Shown here piece by piece: positions 9,784-18,735 of a DNA stretch of 64,000 nt. The DNA comes from an uncultured Methanomassiliicoccus sp. (lineage in GTDB: Archaea; Thermoplasmatota; Thermoplasmata; Methanomassiliicoccales; Methanomassiliicoccaceae), in the NCBI GenBank assembly GCA_905202485.1, contig CAJKRY010000001.1:310001-374000 (forward strand), read 5' to 3'. Under the pieces are notes generated by a model. That model saw only the letters and a list, made by a program, of their open reading frames with translations. It was not told where the DNA came from and ran no database searches. The first letter of the stretch is position 1. Each line of letters begins with the position of its first letter. The translations under genes and the position numbers were made by a program.

Positions 9784-10863
9784 TTATTGAAGAAACCTCT
9801 CATCCAGGAACATCATAGGGGTTTTGTGATTTACATTGGTTACAAGCGGAGCAGACAGTGTGCTAGATTTTAAAAGATCGTTTACAAGGTACTTGTTTGC
9901 AGGAGATTTTAAGATAGCATCATTAGACCAGTTTTCAACCAATTCTTCGACATGGCTTTTGCCGGAACTCTGGAATACATCTGCAAGGAATGAAAGTATT
10001 GTTGTATTCTCAGAAACTACAGCTATGTCAGAACTGATGAGTGCTAAAGGTGTAGAGTTGAACGCCACCACCAGCCCTCCAGATTCTCTAATCATATGAG
10101 CGATTAATGCGTCTGAGTCAGAAGAACAGACTAACATGACATCTCTCACATCCAATGCAGTTTTTCTTCGAATATCCAAGAATGAAGAGGCTTTTTCTTC
10201 ACCACCTAATGGAGATGACGAAGAAAGTAACCTGAATGACTGAAGGCCAACTAGTTCATCTTCAAAGATTTCATCAAGCCTAAATAAGGTGTTTTTATCT
10301 GTGTCAGAAACCTCATCCATTGTGCATTCATCAGAGGGCTTTTCAATAAGAGGCATTGAGGCGATCTCCTCGCCGAGTCTTTTAAGGGTGGACTCTTCAT
10401 CTTTAGATATGTCCCAATAATCTAAATCTAGACTCATAGAGTATGTGTTGTCAATCGGAAGATCCAATGCATCACATGCTTCATTGACATAATGTTCATA
10501 TGATGAAGATATCAGAAATGGAAGGCTTATCTCCTGTGCAAATCGCATTGTTTTACGTGACCCTGGTGTCAGGTTAAGATTATTTTTATAATATTGTTTC
10601 AGAGAAGTATTAGACTGGTCATACGCTCTTAAAAACGGCAGGATCAATCGAAATGTGTCCTCCCGCCTATATGCAGGTCGGTCCGTTGAGATCACTGAAA
10701 AAGATGTATAACTGTACAGAACATCATAAAGTTTGGAGCCATTGGGAATTTTATTTGAGCACGTATCTCTGATTATATTTTTTGGAAATATTGTTCCTTC
10801 CCCACATGCAATAAAAAATTTCCAGCCGTCATATGATGTGTCGTCCATTGGTTCAAAATCCAT
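9784..10863 (-). CDS. HAD-like archaeal protein (COG4030 type) with altered catalytic motifs
   Basis: 359 residues. Blocks such as FRLILPFLRAY, LTPGSRKTMRFAQ, ISSSYEHYVNEACDALDLPIDNTY and ESGGLVVAFNSTPLALISSDIAVVSENTTIL match an archaeal HAD-superfamily group annotated in methanogens as phosphoserine phosphatase-like or EhaR-like. In relatives, motif I near the N-terminus reads roughly DCEGP with an Asp nucleophile. Here the same place reads FIACGEGTI, without that Asp. The usual GDS motif before the last block reads CSSDSDA. It is probably not a standard phosphatase. It follows the PfkB-like gene by about 20 bases, so the two are likely co-transcribed. Confidence 0.65.
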   Translation of the reverse strand: MDFEPMDDTSYDGWKFFIACGEGTIFPKNIIRDTCSNKIPNGSKLYDVLYSYTSFSVISTDRPAYRREDTFRLILPFLRAYDQSNTSLKQYYKNNLNLTPGSRKTMRFAQEISLPFLISSSYEHYVNEACDALDLPIDNTYSMSLDLDYWDISKDEESTLKRLGEEIASMPLIEKPSDECTMDEVSDTDKNTLFRLDEIFEDELVGLQSFRLLSSSSPLGGEEKASSFLDIRRKTALDVRDVMLVCSSDSDALIAHMIRESGGLVVAFNSTPLALISSDIAVVSENTTILSFLADVFQSSGKSHVEELVENWSNDAILKSPANKYLVNDLLKSSTLSAPLVTNVNHKTPMMFLDERFLQ

Positions 10864-10882
10864 AAAAAGTCTCTCCGTATAT

Positions 10883-11818
10883 TCAAGGTAGCATATTTTT
10901 TAGAAACTTCGAATCAGGGTAAGATTCCCTGCCGTATGAAGTACTGGTTAATGCAGCAAGAGTTGCCCCTGCATTGCCACAAACGTCAAGATCAAATCCT
11001 TCAGCATATGCTGATAAAAATCCTGCTATGTATGTGTCCAGAAAATCACTGTTGTCTTTCAAGAACGTCTTTTTAAAAGGCAATGTGTAATTAGAATGCT
11101 TAGATGTAATGAAAGCGTCCTTATCATTCATACACACAACAACCCTTGCGCCTTCCTTAATCATTGCATTACATCCATCGGTGACATTTGATGAAGTCAA
11201 GAGTTCAACTTCTTTATTTGTAACAAAAACTACACGTGATTTGGAAATGATATCTTTCAGCTTTTGAAGCCCGAGAGATGCGCACTCACAACCTGGTGCA
11301 TAAAACAGATAAATAGAATCATCCAAAAAATTCAAAAGCTGTTTGTATGAATTAACTGGATTCCGAGCCTCAACAGGTCCAAGGTAAACATAGTTTGATG
11401 AGTTTATGATTGGCAGATCATCTTCGATGAATGCTAGATAGTTATTAGAATTTGAAAATTTCAGATGAGTTTGTTCCTTTCCATTAAAGATCCGAATTGA
11501 TATGCCGGATACTCCATACTTTCTGACTAAGCGTGTATCAATACCTTTAAAAAAAGACAAGATCCGATTAGAGTATTCATCATTTCCCAATGTACCTAGA
11601 TACCCTACGCGATACCCCAAACGAAATAGTGCATAAATTGTGTTTGCACTGCTACCGCCGATCCCTTGATATATCAGCTGACAAGTGTCTTGGAGCTTTT
11701 TTAAGATTTGATCTGGCTCTGAATGATTGTTAAGAATTTCCTCCAAAGATGTGTTTGATTTTTTAGGAAGATCATACATGAGTTCATAATATACTGAGCC
11801 TGCGCCTAGCAAATCCAT
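10883..11818 (-). CDS. PfkB-family carbohydrate kinase-like protein
   Basis: Ribokinase-like fold, about 311 residues. N-terminal MDLLGAGSVYYEL is followed by the sugar-binding GGSSANTIYALFRLGYRVGYLGTLGNDEY block. Near the C-terminus is FLDTYIAGFLSAYAEGFDLDVCGNAGATLAAL, which aligns with DTTGAGDAFxAGFL of kinases. The anion-hole GAG is lost (DNSDFLD) while the final Asp, the usual catalytic base, remains. The start at ATG 11818 is preferred over 11860 because it matches family N-termini and is preceded by GGGGATTG. Substrate unknown. Neighbours are archease upstream and the HAD-like gene downstream. Confidence 0.75.
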   Translation of the reverse strand: MDLLGAGSVYYELMYDLPKKSNTSLEEILNNHSEPDQILKKLQDTCQLIYQGIGGSSANTIYALFRLGYRVGYLGTLGNDEYSNRILSFFKGIDTRLVRKYGVSGISIRIFNGKEQTHLKFSNSNNYLAFIEDDLPIINSSNYVYLGPVEARNPVNSYKQLLNFLDDSIYLFYAPGCECASLGLQKLKDIISKSRVVFVTNKEVELLTSSNVTDGCNAMIKEGARVVVCMNDKDAFITSKHSNYTLPFKKTFLKDNSDFLDTYIAGFLSAYAEGFDLDVCGNAGATLAALTSTSYGRESYPDSKFLKNMLP

Positions 11819-11874
11819 ATCAATCCCCACTATGAAAGAGAATATATAATTATCATTCAAAATCCAGTTTTGAA

Positions 11875-12291
11875 CTATACATCAAATAAAACAGTAATCG
11901 ACGGTTCGTTTAGATCAATATTCATTTTATGATATGTGACTGCTTTTATCTCAGTTTTCGGATCATGTTTTACTGGGTTATACTGTTCGCCTTTTGATTC
12001 GCAAGTTAAAATGTCCTGGCTGAATGAGACTTTAAACTCCACTGGGACAAAATGCTCAGCATCGAATAGATATAGGAGCTCTGATAAAAAATTGTAAAGT
12101 TTATCATATAAATTATCGCCATCTATTGAAAACCGCACGGTTTTTAGCGGTTCCACAGCAGATGCATCCAGAATAGTATCAAACATAGCATATGCTGCAT
12201 TTCCAAAACATTCTTCAATTGAGTTACCAAAGGCTTTTATCAAGACGTCAGCAGTGTGTTCAAGCCTTTCGTACTTCATGGAAGCAGACAT
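11875..12291 (-). CDS. Archease
   Basis: 138 residues. Activates the RtcB tRNA-splicing ligase and helps its guanylylation. The signature YERLEHTADVLIKAFGNSIEECFGNAAYAMFD is at the N-terminus, with acidic residues for metal binding. The C-terminus KAVTYHKMNIDLNE..ITVLFDV is typical. An alternative ATG is at 12279. The stop is TAG. It heads a minus-strand run with the PfkB-like and HAD-like genes. Confidence 0.92.
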   Translation of the reverse strand: MSASMKYERLEHTADVLIKAFGNSIEECFGNAAYAMFDTILDASAVEPLKTVRFSIDGDNLYDKLYNFLSELLYLFDAEHFVPVEFKVSFSQDILTCESKGEQYNPVKHDPKTEIKAVTYHKMNIDLNEPSITVLFDV

Positions 12292-12350
12292 GCACTGAAT
12301 GTATGAAAATGTTTCCTAAGGATTATATGTGAGTCAAAGGATGCAGAGTC

Positions 12351-13163
12351 ATGCGCATACTAATCATCGGTTGCGGATCGATAGGATCTGTACTTGCTAA
12401 AACAGTCCATGAGATTTCTGAAGTGGACCGTATATACGTTACAGATCAAAAAAAAGATTTTGCTGTCCACCTTACGGATTCACTAGATAAAACAAATTTT
12501 ATTGATTTATCCGAAATGAATAGCATACTGACTGAAGTAGATCTTGTGGTAGAAGCCGCAAGCCAGGATGCTGCTAAAAAGTACATACCGCATATCCTAA
12601 AAAAAGGAACTGACGTAATGATGATGAGTGTCGGTGCGTTTTCTGATGAAAACTTTAAAAATGAATGTTTTGAATTAGCAAAAAATAATGATGCTAAGAT
12701 ATATATCCCATCTGGTGCCGTATGCGGAACTGATGGAATTCATGCAGCATCATCTGGTGCATTCGATGAAGTACATTTGATAACGACTAAAGGTCCAAAA
12801 AGTCTAAAGGGGGCACCGGGGATAATTGAATCTGGAATTAACCTAGATGCATTAACTAAACCTACTGTTGTGTTTGACGGCACAGCCAAGGATGCTGTTG
12901 ATAAGTTTCCTAAAAACATAAATGTAGCTGCCACGATCTCTCTCCTAGGATCAGGATTTGAGGATACTAAAGTGACTATTATCTGCGATCCTCATACCAG
13001 CAAAAATTCTCATGTGCTAATTGCCAAAGGTAATTTTGGAGAAATGAGGTGCGAAGTGAACAACGTGCCGTCGCCCATGAATCCAGCTACAAGTTATCTC
13101 GCTGCCCTTTCAGCAGCTTCTTCAATCAAAAGAATACTCGGGAACGTCTGGATAGGAATATAA
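12351..13163 (+). CDS. nadX: L-aspartate dehydrogenase
   Basis: 270 residues. Oxidises aspartate to iminoaspartate, the first step of de novo NAD synthesis. Rossmann start MRILIIGCGSIGSVLA (GxGxxG). Family blocks are SVGAFSD, IYIPSGAVCGTDGIHAAS, TTKGPKSLKGAPG and FPKNINVAATISLLGSG, then a C-terminal NVPSPMNPATSYLAALSA segment. Together with nadE at 8680 it suggests a complete aspartate route to NAD. Confidence 0.92.
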   Translation: MRILIIGCGSIGSVLAKTVHEISEVDRIYVTDQKKDFAVHLTDSLDKTNFIDLSEMNSILTEVDLVVEAASQDAAKKYIPHILKKGTDVMMMSVGAFSDENFKNECFELAKNNDAKIYIPSGAVCGTDGIHAASSGAFDEVHLITTKGPKSLKGAPGIIESGINLDALTKPTVVFDGTAKDAVDKFPKNINVAATISLLGSGFEDTKVTIICDPHTSKNSHVLIAKGNFGEMRCEVNNVPSPMNPATSYLAALSAASSIKRILGNVWIGI

Positions 13164-13220
13164 ACATGATGTGTGGATGAGTTTTACCACTCATCTACAT
13201 ATCAGTTTAAGGTTTCAATA

Positions 13221-13613
13221 TCATCTTTTTGATTTTGGCTTGGACGAAGCTTTTGGTTTGTTGGATTGTTTGGGTTGCTGCTTCGAAGGACCCTTTGCAG
13301 CAGCTTTTGGTTTTGAATTTGATTTTGGCTTTGATGAACTTTTAGGCTTGTTGGATTGTTTGGGTTGCTGCTTCGAAGGAGTCTTTGCTTGAATTGTCTC
13401 TGCTAAGACTAAGTCTTCTGCGGATTCGTCCACTTCTTCATAATCAAGAAAATCAAGTAATTTGTTTTCGAGGTCCAGCAGTAATTTTGCTGCTTCATCG
13501 TCTTTATTGTCATCCATGAGATCTAAAGCTTCTGAAACTATGTCTAACATACCTTCAAGCTCGTCTTCAATATCTCCAAAAGCTGTACCTAGTGTAACCA
13601 TTTCGTTCACCAT
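13221..13613 (-). CDS. Small protein with acidic helical N-terminus and Lys/Pro/Ser-rich repeated tail
   Basis: 130 residues, no family recognised. Residues 1-75 are acidic and predicted helical (DIEDELEGMLDIVSEALDLMDDN). The last 55 residues are basic and of low complexity, made of PSKQQPKQSNKPK and SSKPKS units, resembling a histone H1-like or nucleic-acid-binding tail. At the DNA level the tail holds two copies of a roughly 40-bp segment (about 13249-13290 and 13341-13382), so it grew by duplication. It might bind DNA or RNA; that is inference from composition only. Confidence 0.6.
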   Translation of the reverse strand: MVNEMVTLGTAFGDIEDELEGMLDIVSEALDLMDDNKDDEAAKLLLDLENKLLDFLDYEEVDESAEDLVLAETIQAKTPSKQQPKQSNKPKSSSKPKSNSKPKAAAKGPSKQQPKQSNKPKASSKPKSKR

Positions 13614-13719
13614 TTTAATTACTCTAAAGTAATTCAGATATATTAAATATCAGTTTTTAAACAAATCATCAAGAGAAAAATGACAAACGCAAAATAGCGG
13701 TTGCTGATTATGTTGCGTC

Positions 13720-14820
13720 ATGAAAGAGAGAGTGGATTATATCTTCTCCAAAATGGAAAATGAGTGTGATGCGATTGTTCTAATGAATGGACAAGAGCCT
13801 ATGCTCGACGCTTCATTTTACTATGCCTGCGGAATAGACTCTGGTCTTTTCGAAGAGTGCGTGGCCATACTGTTGCCGGATGGCAGTGTTACATTAATAA
13901 CCTCTCAGCTTGAAGAAAGCGCAGCAAAAAATTCATCTGCAGAAATAATCACATATTCCACTCAGAAAGAAAGAGATGATGCCCTTAAAGGTGTCTTAAA
14001 AGATTCAAATAAAATAGGCATAAACAGCCGTGGAATCACGTATTCATCTATACAATATCTGATGAAAATAATAGACGATGCTGAATTCATTGATGCTGGA
14101 AGCGCCCTGATCAAAGCCAGAATGATTAAAGATTCAAACGAGATAGAAAAAATACGTTCAGCATGTAAAATAGCATCATCTGTGGCAGACAGCATCCCAG
14201 AGATTTTATCATATGGCAAAACAGAGTATGAAATAGCCGCAGAAATCGGATATAGAATGCAGAAGGGAGGAGCGTCTTCAACATCGTTTGACACCATAGC
14301 TGCATTCGGAAAAAGTGCTGCTGAACCTCACCACCTTCCAGAAGATTACAGGCTGCAGAAAAATGATATGGGACTGTTTGATTTTGGATGCAGAGTATCC
14401 AGATACTGTTCGGATATAACAAGGACATTTGCACCGATCGAGCCTTCAGATTTATTCAAAAAAGTTTATGAAACGGTGCTTGAGGCACAACGCCTGGCAA
14501 TTGAAAATATCAGAGCGGGAGTATGCTCTGCAGATATTGATAAATTAGCAAGAGACCACATCGATTCTGTTGCAGAATTCAAAGGCAAAATGATTCATTC
14601 ATTGGGACACGGACTTGGTCTAGATGTCCACGACGGCGGTTCATTTTCTCCTAGGTCACAGATAATTCTTGAAGAAAATATGGTGATGACAGTAGAGCCC
14701 GGAATTTATTTACCCGGATGGGGCGGAGTAAGAATAGAAGATGACGTACGGGTAACAAAAGATGGGTGTGAATTGCTCACACATGCAAAGAAAGATTTTG
14801 AGGATATGAAAATATCTTAA
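13720..14820 (+). CDS. M24-family Xaa-Pro dipeptidase/aminopeptidase
   Basis: 366 residues. N-terminal creatinase-like domain (about 1-125) and C-terminal pita-bread metallopeptidase domain. The metal ligands are visible: Asp in LFDFGCRVSRYCSDITRTF (two Asp), His in HSLGHGLGLDVHD, Glu in MTVEPGIY and Glu in VRIEDDVRV. Cleaves an N-terminal residue preceding proline, in the cytoplasm. It shares a 4-base TTAA overlap with the convergent gene. Confidence 0.92.
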   Translation: MKERVDYIFSKMENECDAIVLMNGQEPMLDASFYYACGIDSGLFEECVAILLPDGSVTLITSQLEESAAKNSSAEIITYSTQKERDDALKGVLKDSNKIGINSRGITYSSIQYLMKIIDDAEFIDAGSALIKARMIKDSNEIEKIRSACKIASSVADSIPEILSYGKTEYEIAAEIGYRMQKGGASSTSFDTIAAFGKSAAEPHHLPEDYRLQKNDMGLFDFGCRVSRYCSDITRTFAPIEPSDLFKKVYETVLEAQRLAIENIRAGVCSADIDKLARDHIDSVAEFKGKMIHSLGHGLGLDVHDGGSFSPRSQIILEENMVMTVEPGIYLPGWGGVRIEDDVRVTKDGCELLTHAKKDFEDMKIS

Positions 14821-15287
14821 GACAAGATCCAGGATATGTTTGTTTTGATTATCCCAAAGAGAACATCTCCACTTTTACCAGAAAGCAAGGCACCATATGG
14901 AAAATTATTTACAGGATCTACAAACTGTTCCACTTTCAAGGTGCCGTTCTCCTTTTCTTCAATTCTCATATATTTTTCGAGTTCTTTGTCTCCAAACGGC
15001 GTGGGAACTTTTTCCTTTCCTATTTTGATGCCGTCAAAGACTACAGACCATCCAGCAACGATTCCTCCCAGATTTGACAGGTCGTTGCCGGCCCAGGGAA
15101 AATCAAGCTTTGCAGGATTCATGAATGGAATATCCTTAGGTAAAACAGCTACCTTGAAACCTTTATCAGACGTAGAGATAATTTTTACAGCTAACACCCC
15201 TTCTACATCTTTATCTCCAAGCTTTCCTGTAGCTGAATAAATATAATAGTCACCTTTATTGAGGATGTATTTCTTTTTTGAAACCAT
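14817..15287 (-). CDS. Conserved hypothetical protein, likely beta-rich
   Basis: 156 residues, no family recognised. The sequence alternates short beta-prone stretches (DYYIYSATGKL, EGVLAVKIIST, GFKVAVLPKDI, DVLFGIIKTNISWIL) with no signal peptide or Cys. The ATG at 15287 is chosen: the only upstream in-frame start is TTG, and GAGGATT lies before this ATG inside the end of the upstream gene. It directly follows the cyclophilin-like gene, so they are probably one transcript. Confidence 0.6.
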   Translation of the reverse strand: MVSKKKYILNKGDYYIYSATGKLGDKDVEGVLAVKIISTSDKGFKVAVLPKDIPFMNPAKLDFPWAGNDLSNLGGIVAGWSVVFDGIKIGKEKVPTPFGDKELEKYMRIEEKENGTLKVEQFVDPVNNFPYGALLSGKSGDVLFGIIKTNISWILS

Positions 15288-15288
15288 A

Positions 15289-15660
15289 TTATGCAATCCT
15301 CACTGTAACTTTAGTACGGTCGCCGATTTTTTCAAGAAGTTCTGTGGGACAATTCACCTTTCCAATTGGAGTTACGTCAGAAATTGCAGCTGGCATATCT
15401 CCTTTTCCTATAGGCGTGGGTCCAAAAAATATGCACAAAGCCTGTCCTTCAGGCCAATAAGCTATTTCACCTGGTGTCATTATTCTTCTGCCGTTTTCAA
15501 GCCTTGTTTTAACAGGTATTTCAAAATATATTTCTCCACCCCATACATTAGTATATGAAGTGAAAGGAGCAGCAAGCCACACCGCATTGGCAGTGTCTGA
15601 ATCATTGAGCTCAGCTTCAAACTCAATGTTGCCGATTAGGAAAGATATTCTGTTTCCCAT
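15289..15660 (-). CDS. Cyclophilin-like fold protein (PF04126 type)
   Basis: 123 residues. Matches the small archaeal/bacterial cyclophilin-like family by GEIYFEIPV, MTPGEIAYWPEGQALCIFFGPTPIG and the closing VTVRI strand. Members share the cyclophilin barrel but their function is not established; peptidyl-prolyl isomerase activity is not shown for most. It sits between the Cdc48 gene upstream and the hypothetical gene that follows. Confidence 0.75.
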   Translation of the reverse strand: MGNRISFLIGNIEFEAELNDSDTANAVWLAAPFTSYTNVWGGEIYFEIPVKTRLENGRRIMTPGEIAYWPEGQALCIFFGPTPIGKGDMPAAISDVTPIGKVNCPTELLEKIGDRTKVTVRIA

Positions 15661-15700
15661 ATGCTGCCCTTAATCGAATAAAGGTATTAGCGTTTTGCCT

Positions 15701-17845
15701 TCAGAGATAATTTTCAGCTTTTCTGTTTGCAGGATTCAGTTTATCCACTGCAGATAAGAAGGAAGCCATTGTAACCTTGGCATCGTTCAGGTGCTCGTCA
15801 GTCGTGTCATTGCTTTTAACCAGCTCCCTCACAGCATCCATGATTGCTTCATTAACAACTGCAGACAGATCTGCACCCGTGTATCCCTCTGTTTTGTCTG
15901 CGACCATGCTGAGGTCAACATCGCCAGCCAGCGGGGTGTTTGCGGTCTGTATTGTTAAAATGCTCTTACGGCTTTCTAAGTCTGGCAGACCTATTTCCAC
16001 CATACGGTCAAACCTGCCTGGACGCAGTAAAGCTGGATCAATCATATCAGGACGGTTGGTAGCTGCAATCACTACGACGTCTTGGAGACCTTCAAGTCCA
16101 TCCAGTTCAGTAAGAAGCTGAGATATTACACGTTCGGTTACGTGTGAATCGTCACCGCTGCCTCTGGATGTGGCGATAGAATCTATCTCATCCATGAAGA
16201 TTACGCATGGAGCAGCCTGCCTGGCTTTTCTGAAAGTTTCCCTTACGGCTTTTTCAGACTCCCCCACCCACTTGCTCAGGAACTCCGGTCCTTTGATGGA
16301 TATGAAGTTTGCTTCAGACTCAGTAGCGACTGCTTTTGCAAGCATGGTCTTACCAGTGCCTGGAGGACCGTACATCAGTATTCCTTTTGGCGGGTTTGCA
16401 TTCATTTTTCTGAAGATTTTTCCATATTTGAGAGGCCACTCAACTGCTTCTTTCAGCTGACGTTTGGCATCTTCCAATCCTCCGATGTCATTCCAGTGGA
16501 CATTTGGACGCTCAACCAACACTTCCCTCATGGATGAAGGCTGCATCTCCATGAGCGCACCCATGAAATCATCTTCGGAGACTGTGATCTTATTCAGAAT
16601 CTCAATTGGGATTATGTCATCTTCCAGATTAAGTTCTGGAAGAATTCTGCGAAGAGATCTCATAGCTGCTTCTTTGCATAGTGCAGATAGGTCGGCTCCT
16701 ACATATCCATGCGTGAGATTTGCAAATTTATCTAGGTCTATTCCATCTTCTAACGGCATGCCTCTGGTATGAATCTGCAGGATCTCCAGACGACCGGCTT
16801 TGTCAGGAACTCCAATCTCAATTTCACGATCAAACCTGCCTGGACGCCTAAGTGCAGGATCGAGTGCATTCGGTCTGTTGGTTGCACCGATGACCACTAC
16901 CTTTCCACGGGACTCCAGACCATCCATCAGAGACAGCATCTGTGCTACCACTCTACGCTCTGTTTCGCCTGTAACCTCTTCACGTTTCGGAGCGATTGAG
17001 TCAATTTCATCAATGAAGATGATAGTAGGTGCGTTTTCCTGAGCCTGTTTGAAAATCTCACGGAGGTGTTCTTCACTTTCTCCATGATATTTCGACATAA
17101 TCTCAGGTCCTCCGATGGTCATGAAATTAGCATTGGTCTCAGACGCTACCGCCTTAGCCAGCAGGGTTTTACCAGTTCCTGGGGGGCCGTGAAGCAATAC
17201 TCCTTTCGGAGCTTCGATTCCCAACCTTTCAAAGAGTTCCGGATGTCTGAGAGGCAATTCGATCATTTCCCTTACTTTCTTGACCTCATCGCCTAGACCG
17301 CCGATATCTTCATATGAAATTCTTGGAACTGAAGGCACCTCGCTTGCTGGTTTTTCACTGATTACAAACTCAGTTGATCCTTTTACAATTAAAGCATCAG
17401 CCGCTGGACTGCAGTTGGTTACAACTAGATCAATACGGCCTTCCAGAGTGTTGACTTCAACTATGTCTCCTTTAACAATCACCCTTCCATTGAGAATCTG
17501 GCGTAGATATTCTTCACCCCCCACTATTCTCAAAGCTTTGGTAGGCGCTACTGTGATCTTTGTGGCTTCTTTAGCTGATATCTTACGAATGGAGATGCGA
17601 TCGTCAATACCAGTGTCAGCATTCCTTCTCAAGGTACCGTCTATCCTGACAATTCCTTTATTAGTATCTTCAGGTAGTCCTGGCCAAGCTATAGCAGCAG
17701 TTCTTTTCTTACCTTCAATCTGGATTACATCTCCTGCTGTTATATCTAAGATATCCATTACTGCAGAATCAATACGTGCTATGCCGCGGCCTGCGTCTTT
17801 AGAGCGCGCTTCGGCCACTTTCAACACTTTGTCATCATATTTCAT
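15701..17845 (-). CDS. CDC48/VAT-type AAA+ ATPase
   Basis: About 714 residues. An N-terminal VAT-N double-psi barrel plus Nc domain (residues 1-165) is followed by two AAA modules, each with GPPGTGKT (the first at 220-227), a Walker B with DEIDSIA and an arginine finger region RPGRFDR. Unfolds substrates for the archaeal proteasome and remodels complexes. The start is ATG 17845: GAGGAGG sits 7 bases upstream of it, and an ATG at 17860 overlaps that site. The C-terminus ends AENYL, not a clear HbYX proteasome-docking tail. Confidence 0.95.
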   Translation of the reverse strand: MKYDDKVLKVAEARSKDAGRGIARIDSAVMDILDITAGDVIQIEGKKRTAAIAWPGLPEDTNKGIVRIDGTLRRNADTGIDDRISIRKISAKEATKITVAPTKALRIVGGEEYLRQILNGRVIVKGDIVEVNTLEGRIDLVVTNCSPAADALIVKGSTEFVISEKPASEVPSVPRISYEDIGGLGDEVKKVREMIELPLRHPELFERLGIEAPKGVLLHGPPGTGKTLLAKAVASETNANFMTIGGPEIMSKYHGESEEHLREIFKQAQENAPTIIFIDEIDSIAPKREEVTGETERRVVAQMLSLMDGLESRGKVVVIGATNRPNALDPALRRPGRFDREIEIGVPDKAGRLEILQIHTRGMPLEDGIDLDKFANLTHGYVGADLSALCKEAAMRSLRRILPELNLEDDIIPIEILNKITVSEDDFMGALMEMQPSSMREVLVERPNVHWNDIGGLEDAKRQLKEAVEWPLKYGKIFRKMNANPPKGILMYGPPGTGKTMLAKAVATESEANFISIKGPEFLSKWVGESEKAVRETFRKARQAAPCVIFMDEIDSIATSRGSGDDSHVTERVISQLLTELDGLEGLQDVVVIAATNRPDMIDPALLRPGRFDRMVEIGLPDLESRKSILTIQTANTPLAGDVDLSMVADKTEGYTGADLSAVVNEAIMDAVRELVKSNDTTDEHLNDAKVTMASFLSAVDKLNPANRKAENYL

Positions 17846-17926
17846 ATATTGCCTCCTCATGCTTACATCCGGGAGTAGTTAACTTACAGTTGTATACAGA
17901 ATATAGGGCAGATCTTCTATAAATAA

Positions 17927-18667
17927 TTAACTGATAACTCCTTTTAGTTTCTGAACGAGGAAGTTTACCTCATTCAAAGCTACTGATCCTTTTGGAGTTA
18001 ATGAGTATAATTTTGTTTTTACGTCTTTGATGACATATGCGGAATCCCGAAGTGCGTTGAGATGGAATGTTATATGTCCTGTGGGCATTTCGAATTCTCT
18101 GCAGAGTCCCGATAAATTTTTAGGGCCGTCTGCAAGGCTCCTCATAATACCAATCCTTTTAGCATTAGACAGCGGAGCCAGATAAATTTCAACTTCTTCC
18201 TCTGTAGAGATTGCAGCTTTAACTGGCAGTCCCGCACTGGCTCCCATCATGCTGATGATTCGAAAATATGTATTCTGAACAGAGTCTATCTTATGCAGCA
18301 TTTCGACTGTTTTGCGGGAGCATTCCTCGTCCTGACATGATTCTGAGTTGCAACAAACAAAATCTTTTGCATCCAGAAGGATGCGCGAGGCTTCTTCAAA
18401 ATTACCATTTTCAAACTCTCTAGAAGAGCTGTCGATAATCGTTTTCAGTTTGGAAGTACAGGAAGCGCGCAGTTCGCATGCAGAAGAGCTTTCAGCATCG
18501 CTGCGGTCATTTTCAAAAACCCTTCTTCCTTCATCGGCAATGACCGGCCTCATATACTCTGTACAAAGATTTTTAAAGTCTGAATAACGCAGACTAGCCA
18601 GTTTCTCACTGAGAGAAGACATCTCATCCCGCAGCTCTCGGATCTCTTTGAGTATTGCATCGGTCAT
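17927..18667 (-). CDS. ArsR-like winged-helix transcriptional regulator
   Basis: 246 residues. A coiled-coil-prone N-terminus (residues 1-30), a Cys-containing middle (CELRASC, VCCNSESCQDEEC) and a C-terminal winged helix from about residue 165: LSNAKRIGIMRSLADGPKNLSGLCREFEMPTGHITFHLNALRDSAYV. The cluster of cysteines could bind metal or sense redox state; this is inference. It is divergent from the flavin-binding gene at 18736, with an inverted repeat in between, so it likely controls that gene and itself. Confidence 0.8.
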   Translation of the reverse strand: MTDAILKEIRELRDEMSSLSEKLASLRYSDFKNLCTEYMRPVIADEGRRVFENDRSDAESSSACELRASCTSKLKTIIDSSSREFENGNFEEASRILLDAKDFVCCNSESCQDEECSRKTVEMLHKIDSVQNTYFRIISMMGASAGLPVKAAISTEEEVEIYLAPLSNAKRIGIMRSLADGPKNLSGLCREFEMPTGHITFHLNALRDSAYVIKDVKTKLYSLTPKGSVALNEVNFLVQKLKGVIS

Positions 18668-18682
18668 ATGTATAAAATAGTA

Positions 18683-18726
18683 TACATTCTAAATATTTAT
18701 GTATTACTTATTCAATTTAGAATATA
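18683..18726. promoter_or_regulatory. Inverted repeat operator between regulator and flavin-binding gene
   Basis: TACATTCTAAAT at 18683-18694 and ATTTAGAATATA at 18715-18726 are reverse complements at 11 of 12 positions, centred about 32 bp apart in a 68-bp divergent promoter region. This is a plausible binding site for the winged-helix protein encoded to the left. Confidence 0.6.
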
Positions 18727-18735
18727 GGTGTTAAA

